This document shows positions 31,142-40,956 of a stretch of 64,000 nt of DNA, piece after piece. A model generated the notes under the pieces. It saw only the letters and a list, made by a program, of their open reading frames with translations. It was not told where the DNA came from and made no database searches. The translations under genes and the position numbers were made by a program. Source of the DNA: an uncultured Bacteroidales bacterium (GTDB lineage Bacteria; Bacteroidota; Bacteroidia; Bacteroidales; UBA11471); contig CANQQA010000009.1 in the NCBI GenBank assembly GCA_947625885.1, positions 1 to 64,000 on the forward strand, written 5' to 3'. The first letter of the stretch is position 1; every line of letters begins with the position of its first letter.

Positions 31142-34100
31142 TTATCGGGTGATAATCATTTTCTTGCCGTTCACGATGTAAGCGCCGGCAGGCAGCGTGC
31201 GGAGGGCGGCGGCATCGTTCGTCTCGAGCACCGGTACGCCTTGCAGGGTATACACGGTCAAGTGTTCGGCATCTGCCTGCGCCTCCGTTACCGACGACGG
31301 GGTGTCGGGTACATCGGGTTTGTCGGGCTCGATTGGTTCATCGGGCTCGTCCGGATTTTCGGGAACGTCCGGTACGTCAGGTACGTCAGGTGTGTCGGGA
31401 GTATCCGGATTTTCCGATTCGTTAGGATCATCGGGTACGTCGGGCACATCGGGCTCAGCACCACCCATCGACAATACAAAAAACTTTTTCCACCCGTCGG
31501 CAGCTTTATAGGCATCTACCGAACCCGCAGGTACATACAGTTTACAGGTTTCATAATCCACCCCATCGAAAACGGAAGTCCCGTAATAAACTATTTTTAC
31601 CGGCGTCGGGTTGTAAACGGTTACCGACTGCAAATTACTGCAACCGAAAAAAGCATAACTACCGATAGAGGCAACACTATTAGGTATTGTTATTTCTTCT
31701 AAACCAACGCAATCTTCAAAAGCCCCGCCCGGAATAGATTTTACATTTTCTCCGATATGTACCGTTGTCAAGGAGGTACATTCCTCAAAAACAGAATTCA
31801 TCTCAGTACAGGAATCGGCATTGAAATAAACATCCGTCAATCCCGTGCAATCGTAAAAAGCAGACCCGCCGATTGATGTAACATTCTTGGGTATCGTTAC
31901 CGATATCAAGCTCGTGCAACCGGAAAAAGCATAATGGGGAATGTGTTTGACATTCTCCCCGATATGCACCGTCGCCAATGCCGAACAATTGGAGAAGCCT
32001 CCGCTTATACAAGAATCGGCATTAAACCAAACCTCTTTTAAGCTCTCGCAACCGGAAAAAGCATAACTACCGATAGTAGCAACACTTCTGCCGAGTGTTA
32101 CCGACGTCAAGTCGTGGCATTCCTGAAAAGCAAAGTTGCCGATAGTGGCAACACTATTAGGTATTGTAACCTCTTCTAAACCACCGCAATTTTCAAAAGC
32201 CCCGCCCGGAATAGATTTTACATTTTCTCCGATATGTACCGTTGTCAAAGAGGTACAACCCGAAAAAACAGAAATCATAGAGGTACAAGAATCGGCATTG
32301 AAATAAACATCCGTTAAGCCCGTACAATCGTTAAATGCTCCATTGTTAATAGTGGTAACACTCCTCCCTATCATTACAGACGTCAAGCCACTGCAACCTG
32401 AAAAAGCATTGTAGCCGATAGAAGTAATACTATTAGGTATCGTTATTGATGTCAAATTCTCGCAATTGTAAAAAGCACTATTGGCAATAGAGGTGATATT
32501 CGGAGAAAATTCAATGGAACTCAAATCTTGTCGTCCCCTGAAAATCGAGGGAAAATGGCGTACATTTTTCCCAATATGAATACCGGAAATAGGTATTGTT
32601 GTATCGAAACTATAATCGCTAAGATTACAAGAATCGGCATTGAAATAAATCTCTTTCAAACCCACGCACTTGGAAAAAGCGCTACTTCCGATAAATGTAA
32701 CACTCTCGGGTATCGTAATCTCTTCTAAACCAACACAATCTTCAAAAGCCCAGCCCGGAATAGATTTTACATTTTCTCCGATATGTACTGTTGTCAAAGA
32801 GGTACATCCCTTAAAAACAGAACTCATATTGGTGCAGGAATCGGCATTAAACCATACCTCTTTCAAGCTCGTGCAACCGATAAAAGCTACCACAGGAAGA
32901 CATTTGACATTTTTCCCGATATGTATCGTCGTCAAAGAGGTACATCCCTTAAAAACAAAATGATTCATATATCCGCAGGAATCGGCATTGAAATAAACCT
33001 CTGTCAATCCCGTGCAATTCTCAAAAGCACAGTCATCAATAGAGGTAACACTCTCGGGTATCGTTACCGATGTCAAACTGCTGCAACCGGAAAAAGCTCT
33101 GTTGGGAATAAGTTTTACATTCTCTCCGATATGTACCGTTGTTAAAAAGATACAACCCGAAAAAACAAAACTTATAGGGGAGGTGGTACAGGAATCGGCA
33201 TTGAACCACACTTCTTCCAAGCCTCTACAATCGGAAAAAGCACGGTCGCCGATAGAGGTAACATTCTTGGGTATGGTCATCGAAGTCAAGCCATTACAAT
33301 CGGAAAAAGCATAACTGCCGATAGTTGCAACATTTCTGCCGAGCGTTACCGACGTCAAACCTCTACAATCGGAAAAAGCACGGTCGCCGATAGTGGTAAC
33401 ACCCTCCGGTATGGTTATCGAAGTCAAGCCCGTACAACCGGAAAAAGCACGGTCGCCGATAGAGGTAACATTCTTGGGTATGGTCATCGAAGTCAAGCCC
33501 GTACAACCGTAAAAAACATACTTGCCGATAGTAGTAACACCCTCGTGTATGGTTATCGACTTCAAGCCCGTACAAGCGGAAAAAGCATAGTCACCGATAG
33601 AGGTAACATTCTCGGGTATCGTTACCGATGTTATACCTTTGCAACCGGAAAAAGCATAGTCACCGATAGAGGTAACATTCTCGGGTATCGTTACCGATGT
33701 TATACCTTTGCAACCGGAAAAAGCACGGTCCGGAATCCGCTTTACATTCTCTCCGATATGCACCGTGGTCAATGCCTCACAATCGGAGAAGCCTCCGCTT
33801 ATACAGGAATCGGCATTGAAATAAACCTCTGTCAATCCCGTGCAATCGTAAAAAGCAGACCCGCCGATCGATGTAACATTCTTGGGTATCGTTACCGATG
33901 TCAAACCCGTGCAATCGTAAAAAGCCTTTTTGCCAATAGTGGTAACGCTCTCAGATATCGTTACCGACGTCAAGCTCGTACGGGAAAAAGCATAGTCGGG
34001 AATATATTTGACATTTTCCCCGATATGCACCGTGGTCAAGGAGGTACGATCCGAAAAAACAGAACTCATAGAGGTGCAGGAATCGGCATTGAAATAAACA

Positions 34101-37100
34101 TCCGTTAAGCCCGTACAATACCGAAATGCTCCATAGCCAATAGTGGTAACATTTTCAGGTATCGTTACCGACGTCAAACCCGTACAATTCTCAAAAGCCT
34201 CGTCGCCGATAGAAGTAACACTTTCGGGTATCGTTATTGACGTCAAGCCTCTGCAACCGGAAAAGGCACATTCAGCAATAGAGGTGATATTCGGAGAAAA
34301 TTCAATGGAACTCAAATCTTGTCGTCCCCTGAAAATCGAGGGAAAATGGCGTACATTTTTCCCAATATGAATACCGGAAATAGGTATTGTTGTATCGAAA
34401 ACATAACTATAATTGCTAAGATTACAAGAATCGGCATTGAAATAAACATCCGTTAAGCCTGTGCAACCTTTAAAAGCACTGTGGTCGATATAGGTAACAC
34501 TCTCGGGTATCGTTACCGACGTCAAGCCTCTGCAACCGGAAAAAGCATGGTAGCCGATAGAAGTAACACTTCCGGGTATCGTTACCGATGTCAAACTGCT
34601 GCAATCGTAAAAAGCCATTTCGCCAATAGTGGTAACGCTCTCAGATATCGTTATTGACGTCAAGCCCGTACAATTATCAAAAGCACCGTCACCGATAGAA
34701 GTAACACTGTTAGGAATCGTTACCGACGTCAAACCGCTGCAATTGTAAAAAGCATAGTCACCGATAGTGATAAGCCCGTTCTGTATTATTACTTCCTTCA
34801 AGCCGCTGCAATTGTAAAAAGCCCTGTAGATAGAAGTAACGCCCTTGGGTATCGTTACCGACGTTAACCCCGTGCACTTAGCGAAAGCCTCTCCGCCAAT
34901 GGTCGTAACGGTCTCAGGTATCAATATAGACGTCAAGCCGCTACATTCGTAAAAAGCGCCGACTCCGATAGAGGTAACACTCTCGGGTATGGTTATCGAC
35001 GTCAAACCCGTACAACCGTAAAAAGCCTCGTTGCCGATAGTGGTAACGCTCTCGGGTATCGTTACTGTCGTCAAATTCCTGCAACTGGAAAAAGCATAGT
35101 CGGGAATATGTTTTACATTTTCCCCGATGTGGAGGTTTTTTACGGCAGTATTGTAAAAAACATAGCCTCTAATAACGTCCGGCTCTCCCATCTGTCCCAT
35201 CGGATATCTAACTTCAATTCCTCCCATATAGCCGCAGGAATCGGCATTGAAATAGACGTCCTGTAAAGCCGTGCAGTGGTCAAATGCATTGACGCCAATA
35301 GAAGTAATATTTTTGGGTATTGTAATCGACGTCAAGCCCGTACAACCGTAAAAAGCCGAATCGCCAATAGCGGTAACGCTTTCAGGTATCGTTACCGACG
35401 TCAAACTTGTCCATCCGGAAAATACAGAATTACCGATGGTCGTAAAGTTTTCAGGTATGACAAACTCTGTAAGCGGCTTATTATCCAAATAGAGTGTGGC
35501 TCCGTACAAAAGCGGATTCCCTTTGCTTCCAAATGAAATCCGAAGCCACGCTTCCATATTCGAAATATAGACGGATTTCACATGGCTTCCCTCAAAAGCA
35601 TTATCACCTATGGTCGCAATACTCTCGGGTATCGTTATCGATGTTAAACTGCTGCAATACTGAAAAGTACCGACACCGATAGCGGTAACCCCATTGCCTA
35701 TCGTTACCGACTTCAAAGCGTTGCAACAATAAAAAGTTGAGTCGCCTATCGAAGTAACACTCCCGGGTATCGTTACCGATGTTATACCTTTGCAACCGTA
35801 AAAAGCATAATCGCTGATTGTTGTAACGCCTTCCGGTATTTTCAGGTCGGTTTCCGGTTTGCCGTTCACATAAACGTTTTTGGCATTAGCTAACGGATTG
35901 GCGTCTTGCCATTCAAAAGAAATCCGGCACCATGTTGCCAAATCCGGGATATACACATTTTCCAGATAACAAGACCAAAATGCTCCTCCACCGATAGTTT
36001 GAATTCCATTACCTATCGTTACCGACTTCAAACCGCGGCAGAAACCAAAAGCACTGCGCCCGATAAAGGAAACGCTATTGGGTATCGTTATTGACGTCAA
36101 ACCGCTGCAATAATAAAAAGCACCGTCACCGATAGAAGTAACACTGTTAGGAATCGTTACCGACGTTAAATCGACGCAACTGTGAAAAGCTTCTTCGCCA
36201 ATGACCTTAACGCCATTGGGTATTATTACCGATGTTATACCTTTGCAGTCGAAAAAAGTATAATTTCCGATTGTGTCGATTCCTTCGGGAATCGACAATT
36301 CGCCGGAAAGCGGTTCTCCTTTTACATAAAGAGTACTGCCACCATATAGGGGGTTAGAGCCTTGCTCCACAAACAGAATTTGAAGCCATTTCGCTATATC
36401 ATGAATATGTACAGATTTCGAATTAGTTTGACTAAAAGCATACTCACCGATAGTCTGAACACTCTCGGGTATCGTTACCGACGTCAAACCGCTGCAATCA
36501 TAAAAAGCATACTCACCGATAGAAGTAACACCGTCCGGTATTGTTAGCGATGTTAAGCTGCTGCAAGAGCGAAAAGCACCGGCTCCGATAGATGTAACAC
36601 CCTGGGGTATGGTTATCGACTTCAAACTGTTGCAATATTCAAACAAACCGATGCTGATGGTCGTAATACTCTCGGGTATCGTTACCAACGTCAAGTTACG
36701 GCAATGGTTAAAAGCATAGCGTCCGATAGAGGTAACGCTCTCGGGTATCGTTACCTCTTTCAACCACGTGCAACCGGAAAAAGCAAACTCACCGATAGTC
36801 GTAACACTCTCGGGTATCGTTACCGACTTCAAACCCGTGCAACCGGAAAAAGCAGACCCGCAGATAGAGGTAACTTGTTTGCCAATAGTCAATGAAACAA
36901 GACTTGTTTTATACCCGAACGGGGAGAGTGCGGCTGAATAAGAGATATTCCGTCCCAAATACACCGTATCCAACGGACAAAAGTCAAACATATATTCTGT
37001 CTCGGGAAAGTTCAATGTTTCCGTGCCGTCCTCTATTCGGAAATTCTTTAAGTGCGAGCAATATTCAAAAGCATGCTCTCCGATAGAGGTAACGCTTTTG

Positions 37101-37567
37101 GGTATTGTTATTGATGTCAAGGCACTGCAACCGTTAAAAGCCCAGTCGCCGATAGAGGTAACACTCTCGGGTATCGTTACCGACGTTAAACTGCTGCAAG
37201 ATTGAAAAACCCCGTAGTCGATAATGGTAACACTATTGGGTATCGTTACCGACGTCAAGTCGCGGCAAGACCGAAAAGCTCCGTCGCTGATAGAGGTAAC
37301 GCTCTCGGGTATTGTTATTGACGTCAAACCACTGCAACCGTAAAAAGCATGGTAGCCGATAGAAATAACACTATATTGAGTATCTTTATACATTACCTTT
37401 ACAGGAATGGTTACATCGCCTGAATAGCTACCTCCCGTAACCTCAACCGTCTTGTCGTCCAACGAAATAATGTTGTAATAGATACCGTCTGCTTCAAAGT
37501 CATATGCCCACGCGGCGGGGGCGAACAGCCATGCAGACAGCAACATAAAAAACAGTGTACGTTTCAT
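31142..37567 (-). CDS. BspA-like leucine-rich-repeat (LRR_5) surface/secreted protein, 2141 aa, with Pro/Asp-rich linker and C-terminal sorting-like domain
   Basis: Signal peptide [21 protein letters not shown]; dozens of ~23-aa [23 protein letters not shown] units; tail [17 protein letters not shown]. Confidence 0.95.
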   Translation of the reverse strand: MKRTLFFMLLSAWLFAPAAWAYDFEADGIYYNIISLDDKTVEVTGGSYSGDVTIPVKVMYKDTQYSVISIGYHAFYGCSGLTSITIPESVTSISDGAFRSCRDLTSVTIPNSVTIIDYGVFQSCSSLTSVTIPESVTSIGDWAFNGCSALTSITIPKSVTSIGEHAFEYCSHLKNFRIEDGTETLNFPETEYMFDFCPLDTVYLGRNISYSAALSPFGYKTSLVSLTIGKQVTSICGSAFSGCTGLKSVTIPESVTTIGEFAFSGCTWLKEVTIPESVTSIGRYAFNHCRNLTLVTIPESITTISIGLFEYCNSLKSITIPQGVTSIGAGAFRSCSSLTSLTIPDGVTSIGEYAFYDCSGLTSVTIPESVQTIGEYAFSQTNSKSVHIHDIAKWLQILFVEQGSNPLYGGSTLYVKGEPLSGELSIPEGIDTIGNYTFFDCKGITSVIIPNGVKVIGEEAFHSCVDLTSVTIPNSVTSIGDGAFYYCSGLTSITIPNSVSFIGRSAFGFCRGLKSVTIGNGIQTIGGGAFWSCYLENVYIPDLATWCRISFEWQDANPLANAKNVYVNGKPETDLKIPEGVTTISDYAFYGCKGITSVTIPGSVTSIGDSTFYCCNALKSVTIGNGVTAIGVGTFQYCSSLTSITIPESIATIGDNAFEGSHVKSVYISNMEAWLRISFGSKGNPLLYGATLYLDNKPLTEFVIPENFTTIGNSVFSGWTSLTSVTIPESVTAIGDSAFYGCTGLTSITIPKNITSIGVNAFDHCTALQDVYFNADSCGYMGGIEVRYPMGQMGEPDVIRGYVFYNTAVKNLHIGENVKHIPDYAFSSCRNLTTVTIPESVTTIGNEAFYGCTGLTSITIPESVTSIGVGAFYECSGLTSILIPETVTTIGGEAFAKCTGLTSVTIPKGVTSIYRAFYNCSGLKEVIIQNGLITIGDYAFYNCSGLTSVTIPNSVTSIGDGAFDNCTGLTSITISESVTTIGEMAFYDCSSLTSVTIPGSVTSIGYHAFSGCRGLTSVTIPESVTYIDHSAFKGCTGLTDVYFNADSCNLSNYSYVFDTTIPISGIHIGKNVRHFPSIFRGRQDLSSIEFSPNITSIAECAFSGCRGLTSITIPESVTSIGDEAFENCTGLTSVTIPENVTTIGYGAFRYCTGLTDVYFNADSCTSMSSVFSDRTSLTTVHIGENVKYIPDYAFSRTSLTSVTISESVTTIGKKAFYDCTGLTSVTIPKNVTSIGGSAFYDCTGLTEVYFNADSCISGGFSDCEALTTVHIGENVKRIPDRAFSGCKGITSVTIPENVTSIGDYAFSGCKGITSVTIPENVTSIGDYAFSACTGLKSITIHEGVTTIGKYVFYGCTGLTSMTIPKNVTSIGDRAFSGCTGLTSITIPEGVTTIGDRAFSDCRGLTSVTLGRNVATIGSYAFSDCNGLTSMTIPKNVTSIGDRAFSDCRGLEEVWFNADSCTTSPISFVFSGCIFLTTVHIGENVKLIPNRAFSGCSSLTSVTIPESVTSIDDCAFENCTGLTEVYFNADSCGYMNHFVFKGCTSLTTIHIGKNVKCLPVVAFIGCTSLKEVWFNADSCTNMSSVFKGCTSLTTVHIGENVKSIPGWAFEDCVGLEEITIPESVTFIGSSAFSKCVGLKEIYFNADSCNLSDYSFDTTIPISGIHIGKNVRHFPSIFRGRQDLSSIEFSPNITSIANSAFYNCENLTSITIPNSITSIGYNAFSGCSGLTSVMIGRSVTTINNGAFNDCTGLTDVYFNADSCTSMISVFSGCTSLTTVHIGENVKSIPGGAFENCGGLEEVTIPNSVATIGNFAFQECHDLTSVTLGRSVATIGSYAFSGCESLKEVWFNADSCISGGFSNCSALATVHIGENVKHIPHYAFSGCTSLISVTIPKNVTSIGGSAFYDCTGLTDVYFNADSCTEMNSVFEECTSLTTVHIGENVKSIPGGAFEDCVGLEEITIPNSVASIGSYAFFGCSNLQSVTVYNPTPVKIVYYGTSVFDGVDYETCKLYVPAGSVDAYKAADGWKKFFVLSMGGAEPDVPDVPDDPNESENPDTPDTPDVPDVPDVPENPDEPDEPIEPDKPDVPDTPSSVTEAQADAEHLTVYTLQGVPVLETNDAAALRTLPAGAYIVNGKKMIITR
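31600..37440 (-). repeat. Coding tandem repeat array, ~69-nt (23-codon) LRR_5 period
   Basis: Repeating core acc-gat-aga-ggt-aac-act-ctc-ggg-tat-cgt-tac-cga; approximate boundaries. Confidence 0.9.
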
Positions 37568-37663
37568 TTTGTCGGAATTTAATGGTTAATAAACATTTTG
37601 CAAAAATAGCTTCAAAATACAAATTTTCAAAACTTTCCGTTAAAAATTTTTGGTTTTATTCTC

Positions 37664-37700
37664 GAAGCGAAACGGCATCAGAAGGGATAGCCGATAGCCA
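37664..37700. repeat. Left copy of 37-bp direct repeat flanking the ART cassette
   Basis: gaagcgaaacggcatcagaagggatagccgatagcca, identical to 38636..38672. Confidence 0.95.
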
Positions 37701-37841
37701 TACCCGGCTACGTTCTAATAATGATTTGCATTTCAGTTGATTATAAGTAAACAACAGTTAATTATATCCTCAAAAACCTATAAATATTTGTGCATATCAA
37801 AAACTATTTGTTATTTTGGTGTCTAATAAAACACACGCACG

Positions 37842-38036
37842 ATGCCTAAACAGACAATACGTCGAGTCCTGACATGGGACGGAAACAGTACGAAAACAAC
37901 GATTTCATTGGAGGATTATATCTCAAAAATGAAAGCGTATGGCGCTTTGAAAGCAAAAAACGTAAGGACATCTCGCAACTATCTGCGAAATATGGGTCTG
38001 AACATTAATACGAAAGGAGAAATCTTAGCAAAATAA
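37842..38036 (+). CDS. Small protein (64 aa), putative antitoxin/partner of the downstream ART-like ORF
   Basis: MPKQTIRRVLTWDGNSTKTTISLEDYISKMKAYGALKAKNVRTSRNYLRNMGLNINTKGEILAK; 1-nt gap to next ATG. Confidence 0.65.
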   Translation: MPKQTIRRVLTWDGNSTKTTISLEDYISKMKAYGALKAKNVRTSRNYLRNMGLNINTKGEILAK

Positions 38037-38037
38037 T

Positions 38038-38603
38038 ATGCGGGATTTTCAACCCAACATCATTCTCGGTTTTCACGGTTGCACAAAAGAAATCGGCGAA
38101 AAAGTCATAGAGGGAAAAGAAGAGCTTAACCCGAACCATAACCCATACGACTGGTTAGGAGAAGGTGTATATTTCTGGGAAAACGACTACGACAGAGCAC
38201 GAGAATTTGCCGAAGAAAAGGGGAAAAACGAGCCATTTGTCATAGGTGCGGTCATATATCTCGGGCATTGTCTGGATTTAACGCAACAAAAAACATTCGT
38301 ATAGTAAAAGCGGCTTATACTAACTTAATTGCAGAGAGTGTAAAGAAAGGCGTGAAAAACACACCCGGAAAATACGGCGGCATAACGGGCGACCTGCTTA
38401 ACAGACAATTGGACTGCGCGGTTATCAATGCCATACATGAATTTAATGCCGGACACGGGATTCAAGAATATGACTCCGTAAGAGCGGCTTTTTGGGAAGG
38501 GGAAGAACTTTACGAAACAGCGGGATTCAGAGAAAAGAATCATATTCAAATCTGTGTGAGAAATCCGCAGTGCATCATCGGATATTTTTTACCGAGAATC
38601 TAA
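38038..38603 (+). pseudogene. PARP/ADP-ribosyltransferase-like protein split by a 1-nt frameshift (ORFs 38038..38304 and 38268..38603)
   Basis: IILGFHGCTKEIGEKVIEG...YDWLGEGVYFWENDYDRAREFA then, in frame -1, NIRIVKAAY...LDCAVINAIHEFN...HIQICVRNPQCIIGYFLPRI; adding one A at 38288-38293 makes one 188-aa ORF. Confidence 0.65.
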
Positions 38604-38635
38604 ATTCTTATTTTATCGTCAAGTTTTTTGTCTGT

Positions 38636-38672
38636 GAAGCGAAACGGCATCAGAAGGGATAGCCGATAGCCA
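38636..38672. repeat. Right copy of 37-bp direct repeat (overlaps tamA-like stop codon)
   Basis: gaagcgaaacggcatcagaagggatagccgatagcca. Confidence 0.95.
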
Positions 38673-40956
38673 AGTGGAAAGAGAGGCTGCGCCCGAAGCT
38701 CTCCATGTTGTAGTAGTGCGGACGGTCGTTGCGGGAGGGGTCGTGCAGCCCGATGCCCATGTCGAGGCGGATAACGAGGAATGAGAGGTCGTAGCGCAAT
38801 CCGACGCCCGTGCCGAGTGCCATGTCTTTTCCGAAAGTTTTCATGTCGAGGGTGCCGCCCGGGCGATTCTCGTCGGCGCGCAGCAGCCAGATGTTTCCGG
38901 CATCGAGGAACATGGCGCCGTGCAGGTCGCCGATGATGGGGAAGCGCCATTCGGCATTCATTTCCATTTTGAAATCGCCGGTCTGGTCGAGGTACGAATC
39001 GACCTTGTCGGCAGGCGGGGCGTAGCTGCCGGGACCTACCGAGCGTATGGTGAAGGCTCTGATGCTGTTGGCGCCGCCGATGTAGAACTGCTCGCTGTAC
39101 GGGAGTACCGACGAATTGCCGTAAGCCCACCCCGCTCCCACCATGAAGCGGGTCGCCAGCCACGAATCGCCCCACAAGCGGCGATAGTAGCGGAAATCGA
39201 GCGTCGGTTTGACAAATTGCGAAAAGGGTATTCCGAGAAATTTTTTGCTGCCCTCGCTGCCGGATACGACGGCATTCATCAGGTTGCCGGCAGTGGAGAG
39301 GGTTGCCTGCCAGAAAATGCGGTTAGCCGCTTTGTAGCCGAAAGAGCGATCGTAGCGGTAGGTGTAACCCAAAACGGGTATGAGCTGGTTGCGGAAACTG
39401 AGGGCTATGGCGGGATTGGCGGCAAGCGTGCTGTCGAACTCCGCCGTAGAGTTGAAAAGATAATCGTAGCTGAGCTTGGGCAAATGGAAGGTATGGAAGC
39501 TGTACCGCGACGACTGGAAGTCGAGCGCGATGGCGAGGTTGAGCGAGAGCATGCGGAAATAGCGCGGACGATTCATCAGGTCGGCACCCAGCGAGAATGT
39601 GGTTTTCCCGCCGTAGCGGTGTTCGATGCGGGTATCCCAAAACAGCGACGAGGGGAGCAGGCGCGGAAATGTCAAAGAGGCATTCACGCCAAATTCGTAG
39701 GAGTTGAGCAGGGAGCGTTTTTCGCCCGCACGTCTTTTTCCGGTCTGCCATTCGTAGGAGCCGGACAATTCGAGGGAGAGTCGCTCCCCGCCCCCGAAAA
39801 TATTTTTGTGCGCCAGCCCGAAGATGACGCCCGGACCGATGAAACTGCTGGTCGAGGAGGTAACATTCGCCTCGAACCACGCCTCCATCGGGGTATCCAT
39901 CGACGCCTCGAAAGTGATGTCGAGAAGGTCGGAAACGCCGCTCGTGTCGTGCGGGGCGACCGAAAGATTGACGTAACGGAACACACCCATGCGCATCAGG
40001 CTGTTGAGCGACTCCTCCTGCCGGTCGAGGGTGTAGAGGTCGCCCGGATAAAGGGTGATATTGCGTTCGAGAAAACGAAGGCGCACCTTGTGCGGTCGCT
40101 GGTAAAAGAGGGTCAGGTGCGACAGGCGCATCGTATCGACAACGCCCTGCCCCGTAAGGCTTTTCAATTCAAAGGCGACGTTTCCCACCCGATAGGTGCG
40201 GCGGGCATCTGCCGGTATGTTGGGGCGCACCTGCATACGCAAGGCGACCGAATAGGGAAGCAGGGTCGTATCGGCAAAATATGCCAGATAGTCGGGGCGG
40301 AAATAGTAATATCCCTTGTTGCGGAGGTCGCGGGTGATGCGGTTGCGCTCGGCGGAAAGGGTGGCGGCGTTGTAGATGTTGCCCACGTGCAGAAGCGTGG
40401 CTGTGCACGACGAATCGACAAGGGCGGTTATCGGGTCGGTCGGTCGCGGAAACTCTATCGACGAATAGCGATAGGGCGTGCCGTACACGACGCGGTAGTC
40501 GATGCGGGCTTTCTTGGGGTTGCGCCGGTTGTAGAGCAGTTCGTAAGTCGCCGACGAACCGAAATAGCCGTAATTGTCCAAAATCTGCGGCACGACGGCG
40601 ACCCGCAAATCGGGTTGCGCGGTGGAAATGAGTACGGGCGTCTTGGCGAAGCGTTCGTAGAACCAATGTTTGAAACCTTTGTCGCGGGTGGGGGTAACGT
40701 GGTTATAGACCCACAGACCGAAGGGGAAGGGCCACCGTACGTAGGGCGAAAACAAGGCGTTGTTGGGCTTCACCGAAAGGGCTTCTTTCACGGCGCTCTC
40801 GGCATCGCTTTCTATCTTCTCGCCTTTCTGCTCGGGCTCCATGCGTATCTTTTTCACGCCGGTGTACAAGACTTCGCCCTCTCCTATCCGGCTCGTGGTG
40901 TCGCAGGCGGAGAAACATACCGATATGAGTAATATGCAAAGGTATATCTTTTTCAC
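38650..40956 (-). CDS. tamA: BamA/TamA-family outer membrane protein
   Basis: Lipoprotein-type signal, POTRA-like region, beta-barrel with QFYIGGANSIRAFTIRSVGPGSY and C-terminal GYPF. Confidence 0.9.
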   Translation of the reverse strand: MKKIYLCILLISVCFSACDTTSRIGEGEVLYTGVKKIRMEPEQKGEKIESDAESAVKEALSVKPNNALFSPYVRWPFPFGLWVYNHVTPTRDKGFKHWFYERFAKTPVLISTAQPDLRVAVVPQILDNYGYFGSSATYELLYNRRNPKKARIDYRVVYGTPYRYSSIEFPRPTDPITALVDSSCTATLLHVGNIYNAATLSAERNRITRDLRNKGYYYFRPDYLAYFADTTLLPYSVALRMQVRPNIPADARRTYRVGNVAFELKSLTGQGVVDTMRLSHLTLFYQRPHKVRLRFLERNITLYPGDLYTLDRQEESLNSLMRMGVFRYVNLSVAPHDTSGVSDLLDITFEASMDTPMEAWFEANVTSSTSSFIGPGVIFGLAHKNIFGGGERLSLELSGSYEWQTGKRRAGEKRSLLNSYEFGVNASLTFPRLLPSSLFWDTRIEHRYGGKTTFSLGADLMNRPRYFRMLSLNLAIALDFQSSRYSFHTFHLPKLSYDYLFNSTAEFDSTLAANPAIALSFRNQLIPVLGYTYRYDRSFGYKAANRIFWQATLSTAGNLMNAVVSGSEGSKKFLGIPFSQFVKPTLDFRYYRRLWGDSWLATRFMVGAGWAYGNSSVLPYSEQFYIGGANSIRAFTIRSVGPGSYAPPADKVDSYLDQTGDFKMEMNAEWRFPIIGDLHGAMFLDAGNIWLLRADENRPGGTLDMKTFGKDMALGTGVGLRYDLSFLVIRLDMGIGLHDPSRNDRPHYYNMESFGRSLSFHLAIGYPF

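Larger units (their letters stand above)
37664..38635. mobile_element. Candidate integrated cassette (~0.97 kb) at the 3' end of the tamA-like gene, without its own recombinase
   Basis: Flanked by perfect 37-bp direct repeats; right copy is the native 3' end of the tamA-like CDS; more AT-rich than surroundings by eye. Confidence 0.6.

Noticed and set aside
32528-37205. Numerous 60-190-aa + strand ORFs opposite the LRR gene
   Set aside because: Repetitive antisense translations ([14 protein letters not shown]...) generated by the LRR repeat.
31600-37440. Regular repeats resembling a CRISPR array
   Set aside because: Period is 69 nt, in frame, and encodes LRR_5 units; no unique spacers between identical repeats and no cas genes.
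38268-38304. Canonical -1 ribosomal slippery heptamer (A AAA AAC) in the ART-like gene
   Set aside because: In the zero frame the tract reads CAA AAA ACA, so the heptamer is not in the X XXY YYZ register; simple A-run slippage or mutation is favoured.
38920-40932. 670-aa + strand ORF
   Set aside because: Antisense to the TamA-like CDS; no recognisable domain.
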